Source of the DNA: DATDOY01 sp035293045
GTDB lineage: Bacteria; Actinomycetota; Acidimicrobiia; IMCC26256; JACPCJ01
DNA length: 9,407 nt
NCBI GenBank assembly: GCA_035293045.1
Contig: DATDOY010000160.1
Location: 1 to 9,407 of the forward strand
Direction: 5' to 3'
This document shows, one piece after another, positions 1-6,232 of this stretch; positions within the stretch are counted from its first letter, which is position 1, and each line of letters opens with the position of its first letter. A program made the translations under genes and the position numbers. The notes under the pieces are model-generated. The model was not told the origin of the DNA. It did not search any database and saw nothing but the letters and a program-made list of their open reading frames with translations.

Positions 1-258
1 CCACTCGAGGAAGGCCGCGTTGGGCACTCCGTCCGCCGCCGGCGGCGGCATCGGGAGGAAGTACAGCTCGTAGTAGAGCGACCGCTGCTTGAGATCGAAG
101 TAGATCGTCGCCGCGTCCCGGCCCTCGCAGCCGAAGCGGACGTACCAGCGCTCGAGTTCGCCGTCGTACTCGACATGCTGCACCCACTCCTCGGCGGCAA
201 TGGCGCCTTCGAGGTGCCGGGCGAGGAACGCTCGGGCCTCGCCCAGCGTCGACGGCAT
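1..258 (-). CDS. YbjN / type III chaperone-like domain protein, N-terminal part
   Basis: This is the first 86 codons of a gene that leaves the window at base 1. It begins MPSTLGEARAFLARHLEGAI. It continues into a mixed alpha/beta stretch with WVQHVEYDGELERWYVRFGC and a run rich in aromatic residues (FDLKQRSLYYELYFLP), which resembles the YbjN / type III secretion chaperone-like fold. In mycobacteria a small YbjN-like gene (Rv0487) directly follows mshA, and the same order is seen here. The ATG at 258 is the first start after an in-frame TAG, which is the mshA stop itself; only 12 bases separate the two genes, so they are probably co-transcribed. No strong Shine-Dalgarno is visible (weak AGG upstream). 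The molecular function of this family in Actinobacteria is unknown to me. Family assignment is from residue pattern and synteny only. Confidence 0.75.
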   Translation of the reverse strand, partial: MPSTLGEARAFLARHLEGAIAAEEWVQHVEYDGELERWYVRFGCEGRDAATIYFDLKQRSLYYELYFLPMPPPAADGVPNAAFLEW

Positions 259-270
259 GCCTGGTGCGGA

Positions 271-1494
271 CTACCGGCACTCCACCGGCGCGCGAAGCAG
301 CAGGTCCGCGTACAGCCGGCGGAGCCGAGCAGCGGTCATGTCCCAGGAGAATTGCCGGGACAGCGCCTCGGCGTCGGCGCCCATCGACCGGGCCAGGCCG
401 GGATCGCGCAGGAGCACCTCAATCCGTTTCGACCACTCCGCCACGTCCCTGGACTCGACGAGGTAGCCGGTCACACCGTCGACCACGAGCGAGCACAGAC
501 CGCCGACGGCCGACGCCACGACCGGCGTGCCGCAGGCGGCCGCCTCGAGCGCCACGAGACCAAACGATTCACTGAGCGACGGCACGACGCAAACGTCGGC
601 GGCGCGATACCACTGGGCGAGCTCCTCGTGGGGGCGGGGTCGCACAAAGCGGACCTGGGGGCCGACGGCGAGTTCTTCGACCATCGCCCGAACGCGCGCC
701 AGCTCAAGGGGCCCGTCGGGGCCGCTCGGACCGCCGATGACAACGAGCATCGCGTCGGGATCGTCGAGCTCCGCGAGGGCCTCCACCGCAAGGTCGAGTC
801 CCTTGAGCGGTTGAATGCGGCCGGCGAACAGCAGCACGCGTCGATCACGCAGACCGAGGGCCTGCCTCGCGGCGACCCGGTCGCCGGGGTGGAAGACGTG
901 ATGGTCGACCCCCGGGGGCACGATCTCGACGCGGGCGGAGTCGGCGTCGTAGAGCGCGGCGAGTTGGCGCGCTTCGTCGGCGGTCGAGGCGAGGATGAGG
1001 TCGGAGCACCGCACCGTGTCGGCCTCGTGTCGGGCGCGCAGTTCCGGCGGGGTGGCGGGATCCGCCGCCGCCCGCACCCGCGCCAAAGTGTGAAAGGTGC
1101 TCACCAGGGGGAGGTCGAGTTCGTGCTTGAGCGCGTGACCGGCGACCCCCGAGAGCCAGTAGTTGGCGTGGAGCAGGCTGGGCGGCGCGGCCGCGCGGCG
1201 AATCTCGTCGGCCACCGCCGCGGCGAACTCCGGCACGAGGTCGGGCAACCGTTCCTTGGCCACCGGCGCCTGCACCCCCGCCGCCACGTGGCGCACCACG
1301 ACGCCGGGGTCCATCGCCACCGACGGCGGTGCCTCGGGGCTCTCGCTGCGCGTGTAGACGTCGCAGGCGAATCCAGCGCGCGCCAGAGCCGCCGCCAGGC
1401 TACGGACGTAGACGTTCATGCCACCGCCGTCACCCGTGCCCGGCTGGGCGAGCGGCGACGTGTGCATGCTCAGGATGGCGAGCCGTTCGGGCAT
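271..1494 (-). CDS. mshA: D-inositol-3-phosphate glycosyltransferase MshA (mycothiol biosynthesis)
   Basis: MshA is a cytoplasmic GT-B, family GT4 enzyme. It transfers GlcNAc from UDP-GlcNAc to 1D-myo-inositol 3-phosphate, the first step of mycothiol synthesis. The 407-residue product is slightly shorter than many homologues. The N-terminal half has the acceptor-side signatures LSMHTSPLAQPGTGDGGGMN (9-27), HANYWLSG (109-116) and STFHTLARVR (132-141). The C-terminal nucleotide-binding half has GRIQPLKGLD (225-234) and an intact EX7E motif, E309 to E317 in ESFGLVALE. The ATG at 1494 is preceded four codons upstream by an in-frame TAG and is the only plausible start. There is no clear Shine-Dalgarno, but a TAGGCT box lies 9 bases upstream, so the leader may be very short. 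It sits 65 bases after the XRE gene and 12 bases before the YbjN-like gene. The MshA-specific motifs make confusion with a generic GT4 unlikely. Confidence 0.95.
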   Translation of the reverse strand: MPERLAILSMHTSPLAQPGTGDGGGMNVYVRSLAAALARAGFACDVYTRSESPEAPPSVAMDPGVVVRHVAAGVQAPVAKERLPDLVPEFAAAVADEIRRAAAPPSLLHANYWLSGVAGHALKHELDLPLVSTFHTLARVRAAADPATPPELRARHEADTVRCSDLILASTADEARQLAALYDADSARVEIVPPGVDHHVFHPGDRVAARQALGLRDRRVLLFAGRIQPLKGLDLAVEALAELDDPDAMLVVIGGPSGPDGPLELARVRAMVEELAVGPQVRFVRPRPHEELAQWYRAADVCVVPSLSESFGLVALEAAACGTPVVASAVGGLCSLVVDGVTGYLVESRDVAEWSKRIEVLLRDPGLARSMGADAEALSRQFSWDMTAARLRRLYADLLLRAPVECR

Positions 1495-1503
1495 GGAAAT
1501 ATG

Positions 1504-1509
1504 AGCCTA
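1504..1509 (-). promoter_or_regulatory. Candidate -10 box (TAGGCT) for mshA
   Basis: On the minus strand TAGGCT fits the actinobacterial TANNNT -10 pattern and ends 9 bases before the mshA ATG. Transcription would then start two or three bases before the start codon. That would explain the missing Shine-Dalgarno. The only -35-like hexamer is TTGCCC at 1529-1534 with a long 19-base spacing, so the call is weak. mshA could also be read from the XRE gene upstream. Confidence 0.25.
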
Positions 1510-1559
1510 CCGGTCAGGAATCGGCGACGGGCAAGGGGACCCGGCGACGCCCCGGGCGT

Positions 1560-1949
1560 TCAGCCGGCTTCGTCGCCCGTCTTGTCGAGGGCCGCGGCGG
1601 CGTGCTCGTTCTGGAACGACCGGTAGATCTCGAGGAGCGTCTGCTTGTGACGTTCCGAGATGGTGGGGTCACGAAGGATCTCGCCTTCGAGATCGTGATC
1701 GGCGGGCCGTTCCTCGAGGATGCCCGCCTGCACATAGAGCGTCTCCGCCGAGATACGAAGGGCCTTGGCGATGGACTGGAGGATCTCGGCCGACGGCTTG
1801 CGGAGTCCGCGCTCGATCTGGCTCAGGTAGGGGTTGGAAATTCCGGCCTGCTCGCTGAGCTTGCGGAGCGACAGGCGAGCGTTGCGGCGTTGGTCGCGGA
1901 TGAACTCGCCGAGGTCGTGCATCCGGCTCTCGATCTCTTCGCGCACCAC
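1560..1949 (-). CDS. XRE-family helix-turn-helix regulator (Rv0474-like)
   Basis: This is a 129-residue DNA-binding protein with one XRE/Cro-type helix-turn-helix at about residues 13-72. The segment SNPYLSQIERGLRKPSAEIL (38-57) covers the turn and recognition helix and is close to what I recall of mycobacterial Rv0474. The tail ILRDPTISERHKQTLLEIYR (91-110) is a predicted helix also typical of that group. It probably acts as a dimeric transcription regulator; its targets are unknown. The start at 1949 is GTG. A TACCTT box lies exactly 6 bases upstream, which supports a leaderless transcript starting at this GTG. An internal ATG at 1922 (MHDLGEF) follows a purine-rich GAGAG and is the alternative start. 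The gene begins 31 bases after the HD-GYP gene stops and may be both co-transcribed and independently expressed. Confidence 0.9.
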   Translation of the reverse strand: MVREEIESRMHDLGEFIRDQRRNARLSLRKLSEQAGISNPYLSQIERGLRKPSAEILQSIAKALRISAETLYVQAGILEERPADHDLEGEILRDPTISERHKQTLLEIYRSFQNEHAAAALDKTGDEAG

Positions 1950-1955
1950 GGCGCA

Positions 1956-1984
1956 AAGGTAGCCGGGGGGTCTCCGGATCTCAC
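1956..1984 (-). promoter_or_regulatory. Candidate leaderless promoter of the XRE gene
   Basis: Read on the minus strand, GTGAGA (1979-1984, four of six matches to TTGACA) is followed after 17 bases by TACCTT (1956-1961). Six bases then separate it from the GTG start codon at 1949. This spacing puts the transcription start on the GTG itself. The -35 hexamer overlaps the TGA stop of the upstream HD-GYP gene, so the promoter is embedded in the junction. Confidence 0.4.
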
Positions 1985-3099
1985 GATCTCGCGCGGGCGC
2001 TCGACGGCAGCAGCCGCTCGCACATCGGAACGAACACGCGGACGATCTCGGGGTCGAACTGCGTTCCCGCCATCTTCTCGAGTTCGGCGGCCGCCTGTTC
2101 GAGGGGCAGCGCCTCCCGATACGGTCGGTCGGTGGTCATGGCGTCGAAGGCGTCAACGATCGAGAACACGCGAGCGGCGAGCGGGATCGCGTCGCCGGCT
2201 CGGCCTTCCGGGTAACCGGAGCCGTCGAACATCTCGTGGTGATACCGCACCACCTCCGCGGCTGCTCGCAGGAACGGGATCCCTCCCACCATCTGGTAGC
2301 CGATCAGGGGGTGCGTGCGCATGATTCGCCATTCGGCCGCGGTCAGCGGACCCGGCTTGTTGAGGATCCGCTCCGACACGCCGACCTTCCCGGCGTCGTG
2401 CAGCAAGAAGCCGTACTCCGCCTCGCGGAGTTCCTTCTCGAGCCCCATCTCGCGGAGGAGCGCCATCCCGTAGACCCGACACCGCTCGAGGTGCTGTCCG
2501 GTGTACGCGTCCTTGGCCTCGACGACATAGGCGAGGGAACGGACGGTTTCGAGGTACGCGTGCCGCAACTCGTCGAGCGCGTCTTCAAGACGCGCCGCGC
2601 GCTCACGCTCGCGGCGGATGCTCTCGCTCAGTTCGCCGGCGGCGATCAGCAACTGGCGTTCGCCGGCTTCCACGGCGGCACCCTCGGTGCGGGCCACTTC
2701 CTCAGCTGGGAGGTCGAGCCCGCCCACGAGTTCCTCGATGGTGTCGAGCAGCTCACGGGGCGAGAACGGCTTCACGAGGTACGCGGAGACACCCGCGCCC
2801 TCGGCCTCGCGCTCGACGTCGGGGTCGTCGACGCCGGTCAACATCAGCACCTTCGTGTCGCCCTCGAGCTGGCGGGCGACCTCGATGCCCGACATCCCCG
2901 GCATCGTGACGTCGCACACCACGACGTCGGGTCGGAGCTCGCTGGCGAGGGCGAGCGCCGTCGGCCCGTCGGCCGCCTCTTCGATGTGAAGACCGAGGCC
3001 CTCGAGCACCGCCCGCACGAACTTTCGAGTGACGGCGTCGTCGTCAACGACGAGCACGCACGAAACGTGGGCTGGCGTCGGGCTGGCGCTCTGGCTCAC
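1981..3099 (-). CDS. REC-HD-GYP response regulator, predicted c-di-GMP phosphodiesterase
   Basis: This is a 372-residue two-domain cytoplasmic signalling protein. A receiver domain (about 13-128) has the acidic pair D20/D21, phospho-acceptor D63 in CDVTMPGMSG, T88 and K110 in VKPF. A helical linker with coiled-coil character (about 145-185) leads to an HD-GYP domain (about 183-360). That domain has TGQHLERC (200-207), the HD pair H234/D235 in HDAGKVG, HHEMFDGSGYP (287-297) with intact GYP, and D315 in IVDAFDAMT. HD-GYP domains hydrolyse c-di-GMP to pGpG or GMP, and all visible metal ligands are present, so activity is expected. The start is GTG at 3099. It overlaps the RsiG-like stop as GTGA, implying translational coupling. 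No histidine kinase is in the window, so the phosphodonor is unknown. Confidence 0.95.
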   Translation of the reverse strand: MSQSASPTPAHVSCVLVVDDDAVTRKFVRAVLEGLGLHIEEAADGPTALALASELRPDVVVCDVTMPGMSGIEVARQLEGDTKVLMLTGVDDPDVEREAEGAGVSAYLVKPFSPRELLDTIEELVGGLDLPAEEVARTEGAAVEAGERQLLIAAGELSESIRRERERAARLEDALDELRHAYLETVRSLAYVVEAKDAYTGQHLERCRVYGMALLREMGLEKELREAEYGFLLHDAGKVGVSERILNKPGPLTAAEWRIMRTHPLIGYQMVGGIPFLRAAAEVVRYHHEMFDGSGYPEGRAGDAIPLAARVFSIVDAFDAMTTDRPYREALPLEQAAAELEKMAGTQFDPEIVRVFVPMCERLLPSSARARS

Positions 3100-3608
3100 G
3101 CGCTCGCGGTCGAGCGCGCCGCCAACTGTTCGGCAAGCGTGTCGATCACGTCGTGCAGGCTCTTTCGGATCTCGGAGACCTCGCGTTCGAGGGCGTGGAG
3201 CTGCTCGATGGACTCGGCGACTTCGCCGTCGGAGAGATTGGGGAGATTGGCGAGGGTGTCGTCCTCGACGAGGCGTTCGAGGCCGCGGTGATATCCGCTG
3301 AGCTTCTTCGGTGCGAGCAGCGCGGGTATCCGAACATCGGCCTGTCCCGGGCGCGGCGGTTCGCCGTCGGCGAGGATCTTGGGCAGCTCGTCGATCAGTT
3401 CGGAGAGCGGAGCCCCGCGCTCGCGGCGAGCACGCTCGGCCTCGAGGATGGCGATCCGGGCCTGGGCCAGGCGCCGGAGATAGGAGTACTCGGTCTCGAC
3501 CTCCTGGCAGTCCTTGCGCATCGACCGCAGCTCGTCTTCGGCGCGCGCGGGAAGGTTGTCGAGGAAGTCGGGTTCGAGAACGCGATCGACGCGGCGCTGA
3601 TCAGTCAT
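3096..3608 (-). CDS. RsiG-like c-di-GMP-responsive anti-sigma factor
   Basis: This is a 170-residue, almost entirely helical soluble protein with no signal peptide or membrane segment. Two helices carry near-copies of the RsiG c-di-GMP signature E(X)3S(X)2R(X)3Q(X)3D. The first is E38-S42-R45-Q49 with A53 in place of Asp. The second is E141-S145-R148-D156 with H152 in place of Gln. In Streptomyces, RsiG uses such paired helices to bind a c-di-GMP dimer and hold the sporulation sigma factor WhiG inactive; older annotations call the family aerial mycelium formation protein (AmfC-like). LSELIDELPKIL and LAPKKLSGYHRGLERLVEDD lie between the helices. The ATG at 3608 has a weak GGA upstream and a TAGTCT box 13 bases before it. 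The last bases overlap the REC-HD-GYP start. Family membership is inferred from motif spacing; the partner sigma factor is not in the window. Confidence 0.8.
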   Translation of the reverse strand: MTDQRRVDRVLEPDFLDNLPARAEDELRSMRKDCQEVETEYSYLRRLAQARIAILEAERARRERGAPLSELIDELPKILADGEPPRPGQADVRIPALLAPKKLSGYHRGLERLVEDDTLANLPNLSDGEVAESIEQLHALEREVSEIRKSLHDVIDTLAEQLAARSTASA

Positions 3609-3621
3609 GGCGAGTCCGTTC

Positions 3622-3627
3622 AGACTA
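3622..3627 (-). promoter_or_regulatory. Candidate -10 box (TAGTCT) for the RsiG-like / HD-GYP pair
   Basis: In the 54-base gap between the M23 peptidase stop and the RsiG-like ATG, the minus strand reads TAGTCT 13 bases before the start codon. It fits TANNNT, but no convincing -35 hexamer is present (GGGAGC at the expected distance). It is offered as a possible internal promoter; read-through from the peptidase gene is equally possible. Confidence 0.25.
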
Positions 3628-3662
3628 CTTGACGGCGGGCTCGCGCTCCCCCGCTCGCGCGC

Positions 3663-4676
3663 TCAGCAGATGGGTCGGACGGTCGGGTACGGATTGACCG
3701 GCCCGCCGCCACCGGGGTGCACCTCGAAATGCAGGTGGGGCGAGCCGCTCGAGGCGTTCCCACTGCTGCCGTTGTATCCGATGACCTCACCCTGAGAGAC
3801 GGCGCCGCCGCTGGCGTAGCCGCTCAAGTGGGCGTAGTAGTAGACGTTCCCGTCGTTGCCCCGGAGGTACGCGCTCTTGCCTCCGAGACCCGACGTTCGG
3901 AAGCTGACCGTGCCGCCCACCACGGCGTACAAGGGCGCTCCGCTCGGACCCATCATGTCGACGCCCTTGTGCCGGCGCCCGCCGGAGCGGGGGGCTCCCC
4001 ACGAATCCGAGAACGACGACCACGGCGCCGGGCACACCAGCCCACCGATCACCCGCGGTGGCGCACCGAAGTTGCCGCCGCGCGGCGAACGCCTCGCCCG
4101 GCGCGCGAGCTCGGCCTCGAGCGCCTTTCGTTTTGCGGTGAACTCGCGCGAGCGCGCCTCCATGCGGGCCTCGGCGGCGCGCTTGGCGTCGATGATCTTC
4201 TGCGCCTGATCGAGGAGCCCGGCAAGCTTCCGCTTCTCAGTGGCGAGGTCGGTCGCCTCCACCTCGAGGCGATCGATCGCTTCGCTGTCCTTTTTGGTGA
4301 CCTCGCCGAGCAGGCGTGCCTTGCGCGACGCTTCAAGGAGGTCAGGACTGTCGAACACGTCGGTGACCTCGAAGTTCGAACCCTTGTACGCCTCGACGGC
4401 GCGATCGACGGCGATGTTGCCGATCTGCTCGGCCTGCGATTCCTTGGCCGCGATGGTGGCCTTGGTCGTCTCGATCTCGTGGTAGATGCGGTTGTACTCG
4501 CCGATGGACTTGGTGACCTCGGCGGCGGCCCGGTCGGCGGCGCGCTTGGCTTCGGCCTCCTGCTTCTTCAGCCTCTCGAGCGACTGCGCGGCACCCGCGG
4601 GCGTGGTGTTGACCACCACGAGCGTGGCGACAGAGAGAGCAGCGAGGAGTGCGCCCAAGGCGCGTCGGGACCGCAT
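3663..4676 (-). CDS. Secreted M23 (LytM) peptidoglycan endopeptidase with coiled-coil N-terminus
   Basis: This is a 337-residue exported cell-wall protein. A signal peptide (1-30) has basic MRSRR, a hydrophobic core and a likely cleavage at AGA-A or AGAA-Q near 29-30. Charged heptad-rich helices (about 31-85 and 128-195) look like EnvC-type coiled coils. An arginine-rich linker leads to a C-terminal M23 domain (about 215-337). The zinc and catalytic residues are complete: H236 and D240 in HKGVD, H283 in YYAHL, H314 and H316 in HLHFEVH. It should therefore cut peptide cross-bridges rather than be a degenerate activator. C215 and the C-terminal C337 could form a disulfide. The ATG at 4676 gives the signal peptide directly; no strong Shine-Dalgarno is seen. 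It lies 54 bases upstream of the RsiG-like gene on the same strand, so wall remodelling could be tied to that regulatory pair. Confidence 0.93.
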   Translation of the reverse strand: MRSRRALGALLAALSVATLVVVNTTPAGAAQSLERLKKQEAEAKRAADRAAAEVTKSIGEYNRIYHEIETTKATIAAKESQAEQIGNIAVDRAVEAYKGSNFEVTDVFDSPDLLEASRKARLLGEVTKKDSEAIDRLEVEATDLATEKRKLAGLLDQAQKIIDAKRAAEARMEARSREFTAKRKALEAELARRARRSPRGGNFGAPPRVIGGLVCPAPWSSFSDSWGAPRSGGRRHKGVDMMGPSGAPLYAVVGGTVSFRTSGLGGKSAYLRGNDGNVYYYAHLSGYASGGAVSQGEVIGYNGSSGNASSGSPHLHFEVHPGGGGPVNPYPTVRPIC

Positions 4677-4697
4677 ACAAAGTGTGGGAACGGGACG

Positions 4698-4727
4698 AGG
4701 CTACCGGATGCCGTCCGGCGCAAGCAA
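4698..4727 (-). promoter_or_regulatory. Candidate promoter of the M23 peptidase gene
   Basis: On the minus strand TTGCTT (4722-4727) and TAGCCT (4698-4703) are separated by 18 bases. The -10 box ends 21 bases before the peptidase ATG, giving a leader of about 15 bases. The preceding stem-loop at 4747-4788 would insulate it from the acyl-CoA dehydrogenase operon, so an own promoter is expected here. Confidence 0.4.
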
Positions 4728-4746
4728 CGCCACCCCATTTCCGAAC

Positions 4747-4788
4747 GTGTGAGTGCCTGCCCGGCTATCGCCGGGCAGGCACTCACAC
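4747..4788 (-). terminator. Perfect 19-bp stem-loop, likely terminator of the acyl-CoA operon
   Basis: The arms GTGTGAGTGCCTGCCCGGC (4747-4765) and its exact reverse complement (4770-4788) flank the loop TATC. The structure lies 52 bases past the acyl-CoA dehydrogenase stop and before the promoter of the next gene. No U-run follows on the minus strand (GTTCGGAAAT), so it would be a U-less actinobacterial-type terminator. It could also be a member of a dispersed palindromic repeat family. Confidence 0.55.
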
Positions 4789-4824
4789 AGGGGAGGGGCG
4801 AGCAGGCGCTCACACACGGGAGGG
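4775..4824. repeat. Imperfect direct repeat, 23-bp unit in two copies
   Basis: Bases 4775-4797 and 4802-4824 are nearly identical 23-bp units that start GCAGGC and end GGGAGGG, with two mismatches. The first unit includes most of the right arm of the stem-loop. The second copy, in the tail of the acyl-CoA operon, could pair alternatively with the stem-loop left arm. This looks like a partial duplication of a palindromic element. Confidence 0.6.
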
Positions 4825-4839
4825 TCGGCGCGTTGGGAC

Positions 4840-5985
4840 CTACAGGCCGAGGTGCTTGGCGATGTAGTCGAGCATCACTTCGTCGGCGCCGGCTCCGATG
4901 CGGGCGAGGCGGCTGTCACGCCAGGCACGCTGGATCGGGAACTCCATCATGTAGCCGTAACCCCCGTGGAGTTGGAGGCACGTGTCGGCGACGTTGAAGT
5001 GCACGCGGGTCGCGAGCAGCTTGGCCTCGGTGATCTCGCGCACCGGGTACTCGCCGTCGTTCACTTTGAGTGCGGTCTCGTAGACGAGCGCTCGCGCCGC
5101 GTCCACCATCGTCTGCATTTCGGCGAACTTGTGCTTGGTGGCCTGGAAGTCGGCGATGCGCTGGCCGAACGCCTCGCGTCCCTTCGTGTATTCGATCGTC
5201 ATGTCGATCAGGCTCTGGGCGCCGGCGCACGCGCCCGCCGCGGCCGCCAAGCGCTCGCCTTGGAGTTCCCACATGATTTGGTGGAACCCCTTGCCCTCCT
5301 CGCCAAGAAGGTTCTCCGCCGGCACGTGCATGTCGGTGAAGCGCAACTCCGCAGTGTCGCTCGACCACATGCCGACCTTGTCGAGTCTCCGCGCCACTTC
5401 GAACCCCGGCGTGTCGGTGTCGACGAGGAAGAGTGAGATGCCGGCGTGCCGCTCCTCGGGGTTGGTCTTGGCGACCAGCAGGAGAAAGTCGGCGCGACAC
5501 CCGTTGGTGATGAACGTCTTGGCGCCATTCACGACGTAGTCGTCGCCGTCGCGGATCGCGCGCGTACGGATGCCGGCGACGTCGCTGCCGGCGTCGGGCT
5601 CGGTGATGCCGAGAGCGCCGATCTTGGTGCCGGCGAGCGCCGGCCGGAGCCAGCGCTCCTTTTGCTCATGGGTGCCGAACTTTGCGATGGGCGGCGTGAC
5701 GTACTCGGCCTGCACCGACACCGCCATCGAGACGCCCCCGCTCCCGCACCGGTGCATCTCCTCCTCCCGCACCAGCATCGTGAGGTAGTCGCCACCCGAG
5801 CCTCCGTACTCGACCGGGTGGTGCAACCCGAGGAAGCCCAACTCCCCCATGCGCTCGAACACCCAGTTCGGGAAGTCGCCCTTCTCTTCCCATTCCTCGG
5901 CGTGCGGTCGGAGCTCCTTTTCGACGAACGCCCGGATGGACCGCCGAAGCTCCTCGTGCTCGTCGGTGAACATCGCGTGCGCCAT
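4840..5985 (-). CDS. Acyl-CoA dehydrogenase, long-chain/isovaleryl type
   Basis: This 381-residue flavoenzyme should oxidise an acyl-CoA to the trans-2-enoyl-CoA and pass electrons to an electron-transfer flavoprotein. It has the full family layout: an N-terminal helical domain, a middle beta domain with GALGITEPDAGSD (123-135) and TFITNG (157-162), and a C-terminal helical domain with QLHGGYGYMMEFP (338-350) and RAWRD. The Glu base of medium/short-chain enzymes (YEGT) is absent; the aligned stretch reads RIGAGADE, with A365. Instead E244 in WELQGERLAAAA matches the alternative base position of long-chain and isovaleryl-CoA dehydrogenases. The start is ATG at 5985, set by GGAGG 5 bases upstream and by the MoaD-like stop one base away; an extended start at 6069 would run through the MoaD-like gene and is rejected. 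The substrate cannot be fixed from sequence. Confidence 0.93.
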   Translation of the reverse strand: MAHAMFTDEHEELRRSIRAFVEKELRPHAEEWEEKGDFPNWVFERMGELGFLGLHHPVEYGGSGGDYLTMLVREEEMHRCGSGGVSMAVSVQAEYVTPPIAKFGTHEQKERWLRPALAGTKIGALGITEPDAGSDVAGIRTRAIRDGDDYVVNGAKTFITNGCRADFLLLVAKTNPEERHAGISLFLVDTDTPGFEVARRLDKVGMWSSDTAELRFTDMHVPAENLLGEEGKGFHQIMWELQGERLAAAAGACAGAQSLIDMTIEYTKGREAFGQRIADFQATKHKFAEMQTMVDAARALVYETALKVNDGEYPVREITEAKLLATRVHFNVADTCLQLHGGYGYMMEFPIQRAWRDSRLARIGAGADEVMLDYIAKHLGL

Positions 5986-5986
5986 C

Positions 5987-6232
5987 TCAACCTCCGCTGA
6001 CGGGCGGCAGCACCGCCAGTTCGTCGTCGGGCCCGACCGTCGTCTCTCGGCCGGAGACCGGTTCGTCACCGTTGATCCACACGCGACACCGCGTCAGGAC
6101 GGCGGCGAACTCGGCTCCGTAGCGCTCGGCCGCGCGATCCAACACTTCGCCGACGGTCGCGCCCTCGACGACATCCTCCGACGTGCCCGCGGCTTCGCGA
6201 GCGTGCGCGAACAACCGGAGGCGAGCCGTCAG
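5987..6232 (-). CDS. MoaD/ThiS-family ubiquitin-like sulfur-carrier protein, apparent CTG start
   Basis: This is a small beta-grasp protein of 81 residues, the usual MoaD size. It opens with TARLRLFAHAREAAG (2-16), which matches the MoaD first strand and FAxxRExAG pattern. It ends PPVSGG with the C-terminal diglycine that is adenylated and thiocarboxylated in this family. MoaD proteins supply sulfur for molybdopterin, and relatives serve thiamin, cysteine or thioacid pathways. Here the neighbours are a MaoC dehydratase and an acyl-CoA dehydrogenase, so the acceptor is unknown. No ATG, GTG or TTG lies where the fold should start. CTG at 6232 overlaps the MaoC TGA as CTGA and has AGAGG 4 bases upstream. 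TTG at 6214 would delete the first strand. A longer upstream start would run far into the MaoC gene. Its stop is one base from the acyl-CoA dehydrogenase ATG. Confidence 0.85.
   Translation of the reverse strand: MTARLRLFAHAREAAGTSEDVVEGATVGEVLDRAAERYGAEFAAVLTRCRVWINGDEPVSGRETTVGPDDELAVLPPVSGG

Noticed and set aside
1528..1560. Short GC stem (CCCGG/CCGGG) between the XRE gene and mshA as a terminator
   Set aside because: Only five base pairs, no U-run, and common by chance at this GC content.
175..1626. 483-codon plus-strand open frame opposite mshA
   Set aside because: Its translation is rich in Arg, Gly and His with no recognisable domain, and it lies antisense to the well-supported mshA. 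It is a high-GC shadow frame.
2236..3291. 351-codon plus-strand open frame opposite the REC-HD-GYP gene
   Set aside because: Antisense shadow; the minus strand carries intact REC and HD-GYP motifs.
3717..4997. 426-codon plus-strand open frame opposite the M23 peptidase
   Set aside because: It is antisense to complete M23 motifs and a signal peptide, runs through the intergenic palindrome, and has no family resemblance.
5986..6069. N-terminal extension of the acyl-CoA dehydrogenase to 6069
   Set aside because: It would run through the MoaD-like gene in another frame, and the ATG at 5985 has a clear GGAGG at correct spacing.
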